Shown here one piece after another: positions 51,897-63,896 of a stretch of DNA of 64,000 bases. The notes beneath the pieces are model-generated. The model worked only from the letters and a program-made list of their open reading frames with translations, did not search any database and was not told the DNA's origin. The stretch is from assembly GCF_001422045.1 (NCBI RefSeq), contig NZ_LMLW01000007.1, forward strand, positions 310,001 through 374,000, written 5' to 3'. The first letter of the stretch is position 1; each line of letters opens with the position of its first letter. Position numbers and translations under genes: made by a program. This DNA is from Sphingomonas sp. Leaf242 (lineage in GTDB: Bacteria > Pseudomonadota > Alphaproteobacteria > Sphingomonadales > Sphingomonadaceae).

Positions 51897-54740
51897 ATGG
51901 TTCCGTTTCGTACGCGCATGCTGATTGGCGGATCGCTGGTCGTGATCGCGAGCATCGCGATGCCTGCCGCCACGCCGGCGTTCGCGCAGACTGCCCCTTC
52001 GCCCGTCCCGCCGCCGGTTCCCGCACAGACCTCCCCCGACCAGCAGCGTGGCACGCTGAATGCCGATCAGGCCGCCGCGCAGGGCGTTTCGAACGACGAC
52101 ATCGTCGTGACCGGCGTTCGCGAGAGCCTGCGGTCCGCGCAGGCGATCAAGCGGAAGTCCGACCAGATCGTCGACTCGGTTAACGCGCAGGATATCGGCA
52201 AGCTTCCCGACGCGAACACGGTCGAGGCGTTGCAGCGGATCACCGGCGTCCAAATCCAGCGCCGCTACGGCGAAGGCGCGACCGATTTCGATCACCGCAC
52301 GCAGCCGGCGATCACCGTCCGCGGCCTGACGCAGGTCAGCAATTTCATCGATGGTCGCGCGGCGATCTCCGCATCGGGCGGTCGCACGCTCGACCTCGAA
52401 GCGGTGCCGCCCGAATTGCTGTCGGGCATCGACGTGTTCAAGAACCCGCCCTCGTCGACGATCGAGGGTGACGTCGCGGGTGTCGTCAACATCCGCACGC
52501 GACTGCCGTTCGATTCGCCGGGCCAGTTGGTCAGCGCCACGCTGAAGGGCAATTATTACGACCGCGCGGACAAGTTCGGCGGGTCGGGGTCGGCGCTGTA
52601 TAGCAACCGCTTCCAGACGGGCGTCGGCGAGATGGGCATCCTGCTCAACGCCAGTTACGCAAAGAGCGCCTATCGGCAGGACGCGTTGCTGATCGGCCAG
52701 TTCGGCCCCGTCCCGAAGACCAGCAATATTCCCGGCGCCCCCGCCAATGCGCAGGTGCCGTTCGGCGAGCAGATCTACGACGATGGCGGCAACCGCAATC
52801 GACTGGGCATTGCCGGCGCGTTCCAGTGGCAGGCCGCGCCCAACTTCCTGTTGACGGCGCAGGCGCTCTACTCGCGGTACAAGTTCGCCCGTCAGGGCAA
52901 ATACTATTACTTCAACAACAACGGTAATACGGCAACGACGCCGACCGACGGCGCGGCGTTCACGTTCGATTCCGCCGGCTATGCGACGTCGGGTTCGTTG
53001 TCGAACCAGGTGTTCGAATCGGCGCGGTACGATCAGGATCTGACGAACACGACGGGCAACTATACGCTGAATGCGAAGTGGGATGTCACCGACCGGCTGC
53101 ACATGAAGTTCGATGCGCAGTATCTGAAGTCTTCCTATGATGCCGATCGCAACGGGTTCGTCGTGTCGCTGTATGACCAGACCGGGCAGACCCCGTATTC
53201 GGCCAAGAACCAGAGCATCGTCGACTTCGATCTGCGCGGATCTCGTCCGGTGTGGAACGTGCGGAACCCCGGCCTGCTGGCGGATCCGAACAACTATGCC
53301 TTCACCTATATCGCGGATTCGATCACGCGGAACGATGCCGACCAGCTCGCGCTGCAATACGACCTCGAATATGACGTCGAGGGCAGCGTGCTGCAAAAGC
53401 TGCGCGTTGGTGCGCGGTATGCCGACAGCACCGTCGATCTGCGTGGCACGTGGAATGCCTATTGCCTGCTGCCGACCGGTCCAAACCCAAGCTGCTCGTC
53501 AGCTGCTGGCATTCCCTTCGTTCCGGTTTCTGCGCACCCCGAATTGACGATGGGCGGGCCTTCGAAAAACTTCTTCGATGGCAAGACGCTGCCGGGCGGG
53601 ATCGTCTATCCGAGCTTTGCCCCGGGCAGCGGATTGTTCGACAGCATCACCAAGACCGAAGCGCTGTTCGGCGGCACGTCGAAGACCGCGTTCACCCCGG
53701 GCGACCTCAATCACCAGACCGAGCGCAGCGTCGCCGGGTACGTGATGGCGGACTACGAGACCGCGATCGCCGGGCTCAAGATCGACGGCACGGCAGGTGT
53801 GCGTGTGGTGCAGACCAAGACCGGATCGCAGGGGACGGTCTTCAACAGCGACGGGACGCTCGCGCCGCTCGAAGTGAACCGCCAATACACCAAGGCGCTG
53901 CCGAGCTTCAATTTGCGCGCGCATCTGACCGAGAAGCTGCAGGCGCGTTTCGCCTTCAGCAAATCGTTCGCGCGGCCGAATTTCGATCAGCTGTCGACCA
54001 ACGTCACGCTTAACGCCGCAACGGTTGTGAGCCCGATCACGGGCCGACCCAGCGGTGGCTCGGGCAATCCGTATCTGAAGCCGATCACCTCGACCAATTT
54101 CGACGGCACGCTCGAATGGTATTTCGCGCCGACCGGCTCGTTCACGTTCGGGGCGTTCTACAAGAAGGTCGACGGGTTCCTCGCGGGCGGCACGGTCGTC
54201 CAGACGTTCAACGGCACCGCCTACGACATCGGCACGACGGTCAACACGGGCAAGGGTAACATCAAGGGCTTCGAGACCGCCTATCAGCAGTTCTTCGACT
54301 TCCTGCCGGGCGCGTTGAAGGGCCTCGGAATCCAGGCCAACTACACCTTCGTCGACAGCAGCGTTTCGAACCCGTTCGCAACCACCGGCTCGGCGATCCC
54401 GACGCAGGTGCCGCTCGAGAAGCTCTCGAAGCACAGCTACAATCTGGTCGGTTTGTACGAGAAGGGGCCGATCACCGCGCGTCTGGCGTGGAGCTGGCGC
54501 GGCAAGTATCTTGACACGACGTCGGGCAGCGGCGCGAACGGCATACCGCAGTTCCAGAAGCCCTATGCTTCGCTCGACAGCTCGATCAGCTACAACATCA
54601 ACGAACATTTCGCCTTCTCGGTGGATGCAGTGAACCTGACCAATCGGATGAACGTGACGTACATCGGCACGACCAGCCAACCGCTGCAATACACGCTCAA
54701 CGATCGCCGCTTCGGCTTCTCGTTGCGCGCCACCTACTGA
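51897..54740 (+). CDS. TonB-dependent receptor, Caulobacter type (TIGR01782-like), arabinogalactan island
   Basis: The product (947 aa) has a signal peptide ending near TPAFAQ, a proline-rich linker, DIVVTGVRESLRSAQAIKR and a plug with DSVNAQDIGKLPDANTVEAL and ITVRGLTQVSNFIDGR, the signature of the large Caulobacter-type receptors that often import plant oligosaccharides. The barrel ends in SLRATY. GGGGAGG eight bases before the ATG supports the start. It is divergent from the GntR gene. The genes behind it (DUF6445, halogenase-like, GH2, GH43) are on the same strand, but a strong terminator (54759-54794) lies directly after its stop, so it should be expressed far above them. Confidence 0.94.
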   Translation: MVPFRTRMLIGGSLVVIASIAMPAATPAFAQTAPSPVPPPVPAQTSPDQQRGTLNADQAAAQGVSNDDIVVTGVRESLRSAQAIKRKSDQIVDSVNAQDIGKLPDANTVEALQRITGVQIQRRYGEGATDFDHRTQPAITVRGLTQVSNFIDGRAAISASGGRTLDLEAVPPELLSGIDVFKNPPSSTIEGDVAGVVNIRTRLPFDSPGQLVSATLKGNYYDRADKFGGSGSALYSNRFQTGVGEMGILLNASYAKSAYRQDALLIGQFGPVPKTSNIPGAPANAQVPFGEQIYDDGGNRNRLGIAGAFQWQAAPNFLLTAQALYSRYKFARQGKYYYFNNNGNTATTPTDGAAFTFDSAGYATSGSLSNQVFESARYDQDLTNTTGNYTLNAKWDVTDRLHMKFDAQYLKSSYDADRNGFVVSLYDQTGQTPYSAKNQSIVDFDLRGSRPVWNVRNPGLLADPNNYAFTYIADSITRNDADQLALQYDLEYDVEGSVLQKLRVGARYADSTVDLRGTWNAYCLLPTGPNPSCSSAAGIPFVPVSAHPELTMGGPSKNFFDGKTLPGGIVYPSFAPGSGLFDSITKTEALFGGTSKTAFTPGDLNHQTERSVAGYVMADYETAIAGLKIDGTAGVRVVQTKTGSQGTVFNSDGTLAPLEVNRQYTKALPSFNLRAHLTEKLQARFAFSKSFARPNFDQLSTNVTLNAATVVSPITGRPSGGSGNPYLKPITSTNFDGTLEWYFAPTGSFTFGAFYKKVDGFLAGGTVVQTFNGTAYDIGTTVNTGKGNIKGFETAYQQFFDFLPGALKGLGIQANYTFVDSSVSNPFATTGSAIPTQVPLEKLSKHSYNLVGLYEKGPITARLAWSWRGKYLDTTSGSGANGIPQFQKPYASLDSSISYNINEHFAFSVDAVNLTNRMNVTYIGTTSQPLQYTLNDRRFGFSLRATY

Positions 54741-54758
54741 CCTTCCCGTCCCCCTCTG

Positions 54759-54794
54759 CCGGCGTGGCGTTCCCCTGCCACGCCGGTATTTTTT
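54759..54794 (+). terminator. Rho-independent terminator between TBDR and DUF6445 gene
   Basis: Ten-base arms CCGGCGTGGC and GCCACGCCGG with an eight-base loop, followed by TATTTTTT. It starts 18 bases after the TBDR stop and ends 17 bases before the next start codon. It would pass only part of the transcription to the halogenase genes. Confidence 0.88.
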
Positions 54795-54811
54795 CGGATA
54801 AGAACCCGGTC

Positions 54812-55534
54812 ATGACGATCCAGCAAAGGACCGCGGACCACAATGTGTCGGTCCAGTATATCGGTGACGAGCGCGAACCCGTGGTCGTCGTCGATCGCGC
54901 CTTCGGAAGCGTCGATGCGCTGGTCGACTATGCCGCGACACGCTCGACATTCGCGGGCGCGGCGTCGGTCGGTATCGGCTATCCGGGGCTGCTCGGGCCA
55001 GCGCCCGCCGACTATATCGATCGGATGGTCCGCCTCGTACTGCCGTTGATTGCGGATTATTTCGGGGTCGGCGCTGTGATGCCGGTGCGCGCGCGCGGCA
55101 ATTTCTCGCTCGTGACGACCGATCCGACCGCGCTGACGCCGGATCAGCGCGTGCCGCATGTCGACGCGGTCGACCGGCTTCAGTTCGCGACGGTACATTA
55201 TCTATGCGGCGAACGGCACGGCGGTACGGGCTTCTTTCGCCACCGCGCCACCGGGTTCGAAACCGTCGATGCGGCGCGGGCGGCGGGCTATCAGGCCGCG
55301 CTCGACCGCGAGATGGCCGACCCGGCTAACCTCCCGACCGGCTATCCAGGCGCGATCGACGATCCGTTGTTCGCGCGGATCCACGACGTCGCGGCGAGGC
55401 CAGACCGACTGATCCTATACCGGGCCGCGCTGCTGCATTCGGGGCTGATCGATACGGTCGATGCCGCCGCGGCGGATCCGCGACGCGGGCGCCTCACCGG
55501 CAATCTCTTTCTCACGGGCCGGATCGCGGCATGA
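54812..55534 (+). CDS. DUF6445-family protein, possible 2-oxoglutarate/Fe(II) oxygenase fold
   Basis: The product (240 aa) is of a group found beside TBDRs and halogenase-like flavoproteins in Caulobacter and sphingomonads. Residues 116-118 read HVD (in RVPHVDAVDRLQF) and a second His209 lies in YRAALLHSG, followed by Arg in RGRLTGNLF. This H-x-D ... H ... R order is that of 2-oxoglutarate-dependent Fe(II) oxygenases (prolyl-4-hydroxylase-like). No signal peptide is seen from ATG 54812. It overlaps the halogenase gene by four bases (ATGA), implying a shared task. Function otherwise unknown. Confidence 0.78.
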   Translation: MTIQQRTADHNVSVQYIGDEREPVVVVDRAFGSVDALVDYAATRSTFAGAASVGIGYPGLLGPAPADYIDRMVRLVLPLIADYFGVGAVMPVRARGNFSLVTTDPTALTPDQRVPHVDAVDRLQFATVHYLCGERHGGTGFFRHRATGFETVDAARAAGYQAALDREMADPANLPTGYPGAIDDPLFARIHDVAARPDRLILYRAALLHSGLIDTVDAAAADPRRGRLTGNLFLTGRIAA

Positions 55535-57054
55535 GCGACCGGGCGCTGCGCAGCATCGCGATCATCGGTGGCGGTACCGCGGGATGGATGGCGGCGGCGG
55601 CGTTGGCGCGGGTGCTCGGCACGCACAATGTCGCGATCACGCTGGTCGAATCCGAGGAGATCGGCACGGTCGGGGTCGGCGAGGCGACGATCCCGCCGAT
55701 CCAGGCGTTCAACGCGTTGCTCGGGATCGACGAGGATGCCTTCGTTAAGGCGACGATGGGCAGCTTCAAGCTCGGGATCGAGTTCGTCGACTGGCTGCGG
55801 CCGGGCACGCGCTATTTCCATCCGTTCGGCGTCTACGGCACCGATATCGGCGCGGTCCCGTTCGAGGGATTGTGGCACCGGCTTCGCACGCAAGGCCTGG
55901 CCGATCCGCTGGAGGCCTACTCGATCTGCGCACAGGCGGCGAAGGACGGGCGGTTCATGCGGCCGCTGGCCGATGGCGGGAACACGCCGCTGCACCGGAT
56001 CGGCTATGCCTTCCACTTCGATGCGTCGCTGTATGCGCGGTTTCTCCGCACGCATGCCGAAGCGGCCGGCGTCGTGCGGCGCGAAGGGCGCGTGGTCGAC
56101 GTCGCGCTCAGGGCCGCCGATGGGTTTGTCGAAGCGGTCACGTTGGCGTCGGGCGCGCGGATCGAGGCGGACCTGTTCGTCGACTGCTCGGGGTTTCGAT
56201 CGTTGCTGTTGGGCGAGACGCTCGGCACCGGCTTCGAAGACTGGTCGCACTGGCTGCCCAACGATCGCGCGATCGCCGTGCCGACCGTTTCGAACGGGCC
56301 GCCGACGCCGTTCACCCGGTCGACCGCACGCGCCGCGGGCTGGCAGTGGCGGATCCCGCTGCAACACCGCACCGGCAATGGCTATGTGTTCTCCAGCGCT
56401 CATCTGTCGGAGGACGAGGCGACCGCGACGTTGCTCGCCAACCTCGACGGCGAACCGCTTGCGGATCCGCGGACGCTGCGGTTTCGCACCGGGCGGCGCG
56501 ATGCATTCTGGGTCAGGAACTGCGTCGGGCTCGGCCTGTCGAGCGGGTTTCTCGAGCCGCTCGAATCGACCAGCATTCATCTGATCCAGGCGGGGATCGC
56601 GCGGTTGCTGGAGATGCTGCCGAACCGCGATTTCGAGGCGGCCGACATCCGCCGCTACAACCGGCTGATGACCGCGGAATATGACAGCATCCGCGACTTC
56701 ATCATCCTCCATTTCCATGCGACCGAGCGTGCCGACACGCCCTACTGGGATCACGTCCGGACGATGGCGGTCCCCGAGACGCTCGCCGAGCGTATCCGGA
56801 TCTACCAGGCGACCGGACGCGTGTTCCGCGAGTCCGACGACCTGTTCAGCAAGACGAGCTGGCTGGCGGTGATGGACGGGCAGGGGCTTCGCGCCGAGGG
56901 GTTCGATCCGCTCGCGGCAAGCCTGTCGGTCGACGACGCACGAACCCGGCTGGCGCGGATCGCCGCGGTGACGGCGGCGGCGGCGGCGCGGATGCCGCCA
57001 CACGCAGAATTTATCGCGCGTCATTGCGCCGGCGCGATTGCGTCGCGGACGTAA
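55531..57054 (+). CDS. Tryptophan-7-halogenase-like FAD-dependent protein (PrnA family)
   Basis: The product (507 aa) has the FAD loop IIGGGTAGWMAAAAL and VGVGEATIPP, the catalytic lysine in SFKLGIEF (Lys80, matching PrnA Lys79), WQWRIPL and the second key segment GFLEPLESTSIH (Glu345, matching PrnA Glu346). All residues used to make and hold the chloramine-like species are kept, so halogenation chemistry is possible. The family also includes many TBDR-linked members with no known substrate. It is preceded by DUF6445 (overlap) and followed by GH2, all inside a polysaccharide locus. The target may be an aromatic group of plant material or a receptor-linked modification, but this is unproven. 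Confidence 0.9.
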   Translation: MSDRALRSIAIIGGGTAGWMAAAALARVLGTHNVAITLVESEEIGTVGVGEATIPPIQAFNALLGIDEDAFVKATMGSFKLGIEFVDWLRPGTRYFHPFGVYGTDIGAVPFEGLWHRLRTQGLADPLEAYSICAQAAKDGRFMRPLADGGNTPLHRIGYAFHFDASLYARFLRTHAEAAGVVRREGRVVDVALRAADGFVEAVTLASGARIEADLFVDCSGFRSLLLGETLGTGFEDWSHWLPNDRAIAVPTVSNGPPTPFTRSTARAAGWQWRIPLQHRTGNGYVFSSAHLSEDEATATLLANLDGEPLADPRTLRFRTGRRDAFWVRNCVGLGLSSGFLEPLESTSIHLIQAGIARLLEMLPNRDFEAADIRRYNRLMTAEYDSIRDFIILHFHATERADTPYWDHVRTMAVPETLAERIRIYQATGRVFRESDDLFSKTSWLAVMDGQGLRAEGFDPLAASLSVDDARTRLARIAAVTAAAAARMPPHAEFIARHCAGAIASRT

Positions 57055-60339
<3,285 letters not shown>

Positions 60340-60351
60340 GTGAGGACCAGG

Positions 60352-61449
60352 ATGGAGCCGACCCGGCGCAGCCTGATCGTCGGCGGGGTCGCAACGTTAG
60401 CGGCGGCATCGGTTCCCGTATTGGCACGCCCCCCGGTCCACGCGTTCACACCGGGGGCGCTCTGGCCGGACAACCGCGGCGTCCATATCAACGCGCATGG
60501 CGGCGGACTGCTGCGGCAGGGCGATCGCTGGTACTGGTTCGGCGAGCACAAGACGGCGGGCGAGGGCGGCAACGTCGCGCAGGTCGGCGTTCACGTCTAT
60601 AGCTCGGCGAACCTCTACGACTGGCGCGACGAAGGCATCGCGCTGGCGGTCGCGGACGATCCGAAGAGCGATATCGTCCGCGGCTGCGTGATCGAGCGGC
60701 CCAAGGTGTTGCGCGATCCGGTGTCGGGGCGGTTCGTCATGTGGTTCCACCTCGAATTGAAGGGGCAAGGCTATGCCGCCGCGCGCGCCGGCGTTGCGGT
60801 CGCCGACCGGGTAACCGGGCCGTACCGCTTCCTGCAATCGGGCCGCGTCGATCCGGGGCAGTGGCCGGTCAACGTGACCGACGCGGACAAGGCGGACACC
60901 GACAGCCATCTCGTCCGCGACCGGCCGGGCGGGCAGATGGCGCGCGACATGACGCTGTTCGTCGACGCCGAGGGCACCGCGTGGCACGTCTATGCGTCGG
61001 AGGAAAACCGCACCCTGCAGGCGGCGCGGCTGCGACCCGACCTGACCGCGCATGACGGGCGGTATTGGCGGTTGCTGCCCGGCGGCGCGAACGAGGCACC
61101 GGCGATCTTTCGTGCGCGGGGGCGCTACTACATGATCACCTCCGGGCTGACCGGTTGGGCACCAAATCCCGCCCGGTCGTTCGTCGCCGACCGGATCGAG
61201 GGACCGTGGACCTCGCTCGGCAACCCGGTGCGCGGCACGCCCGAGCAGGTCGCCACGACCTTCGGCGGGCAAAGCACCTTCGTCCTGCCACTCCCCGACA
61301 AGACCGGGCGCGAGCGATTCGTGTTCATGGCGGATATCTGGCGTCCGAAGAACGCGATCGACGGCCGCTATGTCTGGCTGCCGATCGAGTGGGACGGCGA
61401 CCGGCCGATCCTGCGCTGGCGCGATCGCTGGACACTGGAGGATTTATGA
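60352..61449 (+). CDS. GH43 exo-beta-1,3-galactanase-like enzyme
   Basis: The product (365 aa) has a twin-arginine-type signal (TRRSLIVGGVA) and the opening HINAHGGGLLRQGDRWYWFGEHK, which I recognise from exo-beta-1,3-galactanases (GH43 subfamily 24/34-like). IERPKVL, ARDMTLFVD and NEAPAIF hold the conserved Glu, Asp and Glu positions. The usual N-terminal catalytic base Asp of other GH43 proteins is not in the opening motif, as known for exo-beta-1,3-galactanases. It would strip galactose from the beta-1,3 backbone. GTG 60340 directly after the GH2 stop is a possible alternative start; GAGG before ATG 60352 favours the latter. The next gene overlaps by four bases. Confidence 0.87.
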   Translation: MEPTRRSLIVGGVATLAAASVPVLARPPVHAFTPGALWPDNRGVHINAHGGGLLRQGDRWYWFGEHKTAGEGGNVAQVGVHVYSSANLYDWRDEGIALAVADDPKSDIVRGCVIERPKVLRDPVSGRFVMWFHLELKGQGYAAARAGVAVADRVTGPYRFLQSGRVDPGQWPVNVTDADKADTDSHLVRDRPGGQMARDMTLFVDAEGTAWHVYASEENRTLQAARLRPDLTAHDGRYWRLLPGGANEAPAIFRARGRYYMITSGLTGWAPNPARSFVADRIEGPWTSLGNPVRGTPEQVATTFGGQSTFVLPLPDKTGRERFVFMADIWRPKNAIDGRYVWLPIEWDGDRPILRWRDRWTLEDL

Positions 61450-62792
61450 TCCGCATCGCTCTGCTCGCCGCGGCCGCGCTGCTCGTCGCAGCCGATGCGC
61501 CGCCGCCGCGCTGGGACACGGCCAGCGACCGCAATCCCTTGTTGCCCGGCTATTTCGCGGATCCCTCGATCGTCCACGACAAGGGCCGCTGGTACATCTT
61601 CGCGACGATCGACCCGTGGGGCGACGACCGCCTCGCGCTCTGGACCTCGACCAACGGACGTGACTGGACTTTCTCGACCCCCGCCTGGCCGACCAAGGCC
61701 GCCGCAACAAGCCCGAGTTCGGGGGACTCCAAGGTCTGGGCGCCGTCGGTGGTGAAGACGCGCGACGGCCGCTGGTTCATGTACGTCTCGGCCGGCAGCG
61801 AGGTCTGGGTCGGTACCGCGCCGTCGCCCGCCGGGCCGTGGCGCGACGCGCATGGCGGCAAGCCGCTGATCGCGAAGGCGTTCGACCCCCGGTACCATAT
61901 GATCGATGCCGAGGCGTTCATCGACGACGACGGCCAGGCCTATCTCTATTGGGGATCGGGGTGGAACTGGACCAACGGGCATTGCTTCGTCGTCAAGCTC
62001 AAGCCCGACATGGTGACGTTCGACGGCACGCCAAAGGACGTGACGCCGGCGCATTATTTCGAAGCCCCGTTCATGGTGCGCGCGGGGAAGCGTTATTCGC
62101 TGACCTATAGCGACGGGAAGACGACGGAGGACACGTACAAGGTGCGGTACGCGATCGGCGATACGCCGTTCGGACCGTTCCGCGAGGCCGCCAACAGCCC
62201 GATCCTGTCGACCGATCGCGCGCGCGACGTGATCAGTCCGGGGCATCATGCGATCTTCCGGTCGGGCGGGGAGGCGTACATCCTGTATCACCGCCAGGGC
62301 CTGCCGTTCCCGCCGCCGGGCGACGCGGTGCTGCGCCAGGTCGCGGTCGATCCGCTGACGATCCATGACGACGGGACGATCGCGACCGTCGTGCCGAGCC
62401 ACGGCGGGATCGTCGAGGGTTTCGCCGCGGACCGCGACGCGGGGCTGCACTGGACCACGCGCGGCGAGGGGGCAGATGCGCTGCATGGTCCGGCGCGTGC
62501 GGCGGACGACAATTACGCGACGCTGTGGCGACCCAAGCCGGGTGCTCCCGCGACGCTGGTCGCCGATCTCGGGTCGGCGCGGACGGTGCGCGAGAGCCTG
62601 GTGCGGATGGAATATCCGATCCGTCGCTACGCGCTATCGATCGAGGCCTCCGCCGATGGCCGGACCTGGCGCCGCGTGGCGCAGACGACGGCGAGCGGAT
62701 CGCCGATCGTGCTCCACCACGCCGCACCGACCCGCTATCTGCGGTTGACCGTGCCAACCGGTGCGGGCGTCTGGGAGTGGACGATCCGATGA
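61446..62792 (+). CDS. GH43 glycosidase with C-terminal F5/8-type carbohydrate-binding domain
   Basis: The product (448 aa) has a short signal peptide (MIRIALLAAAALLVAADA). The five-bladed propeller shows the base in GYFADPSIVHD, the modulator Asp in HMIDAEAFIDDDG and the acid Glu in HYFEAPFMV. After about residue 325 a beta-sandwich domain (VADLGSARTVRESLVRMEYP, then RYLRLTVPTGAGVWEW) resembles F5/8-type (CBM32-like) modules. Such enzymes are alpha-L-arabinofuranosidases or beta-galactosidases acting on arabinogalactan. It overlaps both neighbours by four bases (ATGA), with GGAGGA upstream. Substrate within GH43 cannot be fixed by reading alone. Confidence 0.88.
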   Translation: MIRIALLAAAALLVAADAPPPRWDTASDRNPLLPGYFADPSIVHDKGRWYIFATIDPWGDDRLALWTSTNGRDWTFSTPAWPTKAAATSPSSGDSKVWAPSVVKTRDGRWFMYVSAGSEVWVGTAPSPAGPWRDAHGGKPLIAKAFDPRYHMIDAEAFIDDDGQAYLYWGSGWNWTNGHCFVVKLKPDMVTFDGTPKDVTPAHYFEAPFMVRAGKRYSLTYSDGKTTEDTYKVRYAIGDTPFGPFREAANSPILSTDRARDVISPGHHAIFRSGGEAYILYHRQGLPFPPPGDAVLRQVAVDPLTIHDDGTIATVVPSHGGIVEGFAADRDAGLHWTTRGEGADALHGPARAADDNYATLWRPKPGAPATLVADLGSARTVRESLVRMEYPIRRYALSIEASADGRTWRRVAQTTASGSPIVLHHAAPTRYLRLTVPTGAGVWEWTIR

Positions 62793-63826
62793 CGAGATAC
62801 CGGCCGTTGGCGCTGGTTCTCGCGCTCGCGTTGCCCGCACTCGCATCGAGCGCGCCCCTCGCCACATCACAGCCAGCGACGCTGCGGATGCCCGATATGC
62901 CGCTCCACGATCCGTGGATCGTCGCGGACCGGGCTACGCGGACCTACCATCTCTATACGCGTAATGAGCCGAAGATGTCGGGCGACCTGCGGATCGGCAT
63001 CATGGCCTATACCAGCCGCAACCTGCGCGACTGGTCGCGGCCGCGTATCGTGTCGTTGATCCCGCCCGGCGGCTGGGCGAACGATGGCGCGTGGGCGCCC
63101 GAGGTGCATCGGTGGCGCGGACGCTGGTATATGTTCGCGACCTACCACAACGAGTCGGCTGCGCTGAAGGTGCAGGGCGTGCGCAAGCTGCATCGCCGCG
63201 GCACGACGCTGGCGGTGGCGGACCGGCTCGACGGCCCGTTCCTGCCGGTTCGTGATGGCGCGCCGATCGTCGACCGCGAGACGATGACGCTCGACGGCAC
63301 GCTGTACGTCGATCCGGCGAAACGCCCGTGGCTGGTCTACGCGCATGAGTGGGTCCAGACCGGCGACGGCACGATCGAGGCGATCCCGCTCGACGACCGG
63401 CTCACGGCGAACGGTCCGGCGCGCGTCCTGTTTCGGGCCTCCACGGCGCCTTGGGCGGACGGCAAGCCGCAGGAAGAGGGCGACGTGATCCGCGTGACGG
63501 ACGGCCCCGAACTGTTCCGCACGCGCACCGGGCGCCTGTTGATGCTGTGGTCGAGCTACGACCGCACCGGCTATGTCCAGGGGCTCGCACGATCGCGCAG
63601 CGGGACGCTTGCGGGTCCGTGGCAGCAGCTCGATCCGCTGGTCCGGCGCGACAGCGGCCACGGGATGCTGTTCCGTCGGTTCGACGGGACGCTGATGATG
63701 GTGCTGCACCGCCCGTTCAAGAACGCGCGGGGCAAGCTCTACGTCATGCGCGACACCGGGGACCGCGTGGCGATCGTCCGCGAGGCGGCCGATCTCGATG
63801 GCGAGACCGATCCCACGCACCGCTAA
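62789..63826 (+). CDS. GH43 family glycosidase
   Basis: The product (345 aa) has a signal peptide ending near LASSA. The propeller shows the base Asp in MPLHDPWIVAD, the modulator Asp in MTLDGTLYVDP and the acid Glu in DGPELFRTRTG. It is a single-domain enzyme of a different GH43 subgroup from its two neighbours. With the other two it probably removes arabinose or galactose side groups from arabinogalactan. It overlaps the previous gene by four bases and is last in the run; no clear terminator follows in the 70 bases before the convergent gene. Confidence 0.87.
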   Translation: MTRYRPLALVLALALPALASSAPLATSQPATLRMPDMPLHDPWIVADRATRTYHLYTRNEPKMSGDLRIGIMAYTSRNLRDWSRPRIVSLIPPGGWANDGAWAPEVHRWRGRWYMFATYHNESAALKVQGVRKLHRRGTTLAVADRLDGPFLPVRDGAPIVDRETMTLDGTLYVDPAKRPWLVYAHEWVQTGDGTIEAIPLDDRLTANGPARVLFRASTAPWADGKPQEEGDVIRVTDGPELFRTRTGRLLMLWSSYDRTGYVQGLARSRSGTLAGPWQQLDPLVRRDSGHGMLFRRFDGTLMMVLHRPFKNARGKLYVMRDTGDRVAIVREAADLDGETDPTHR

Positions 63827-63896
63827 GCCGGTCTCCGTTAAAGGGCCAAAAGGCGTTACGTTGACGGAATAGATCTCGGATGTATTTGCGATGCGC

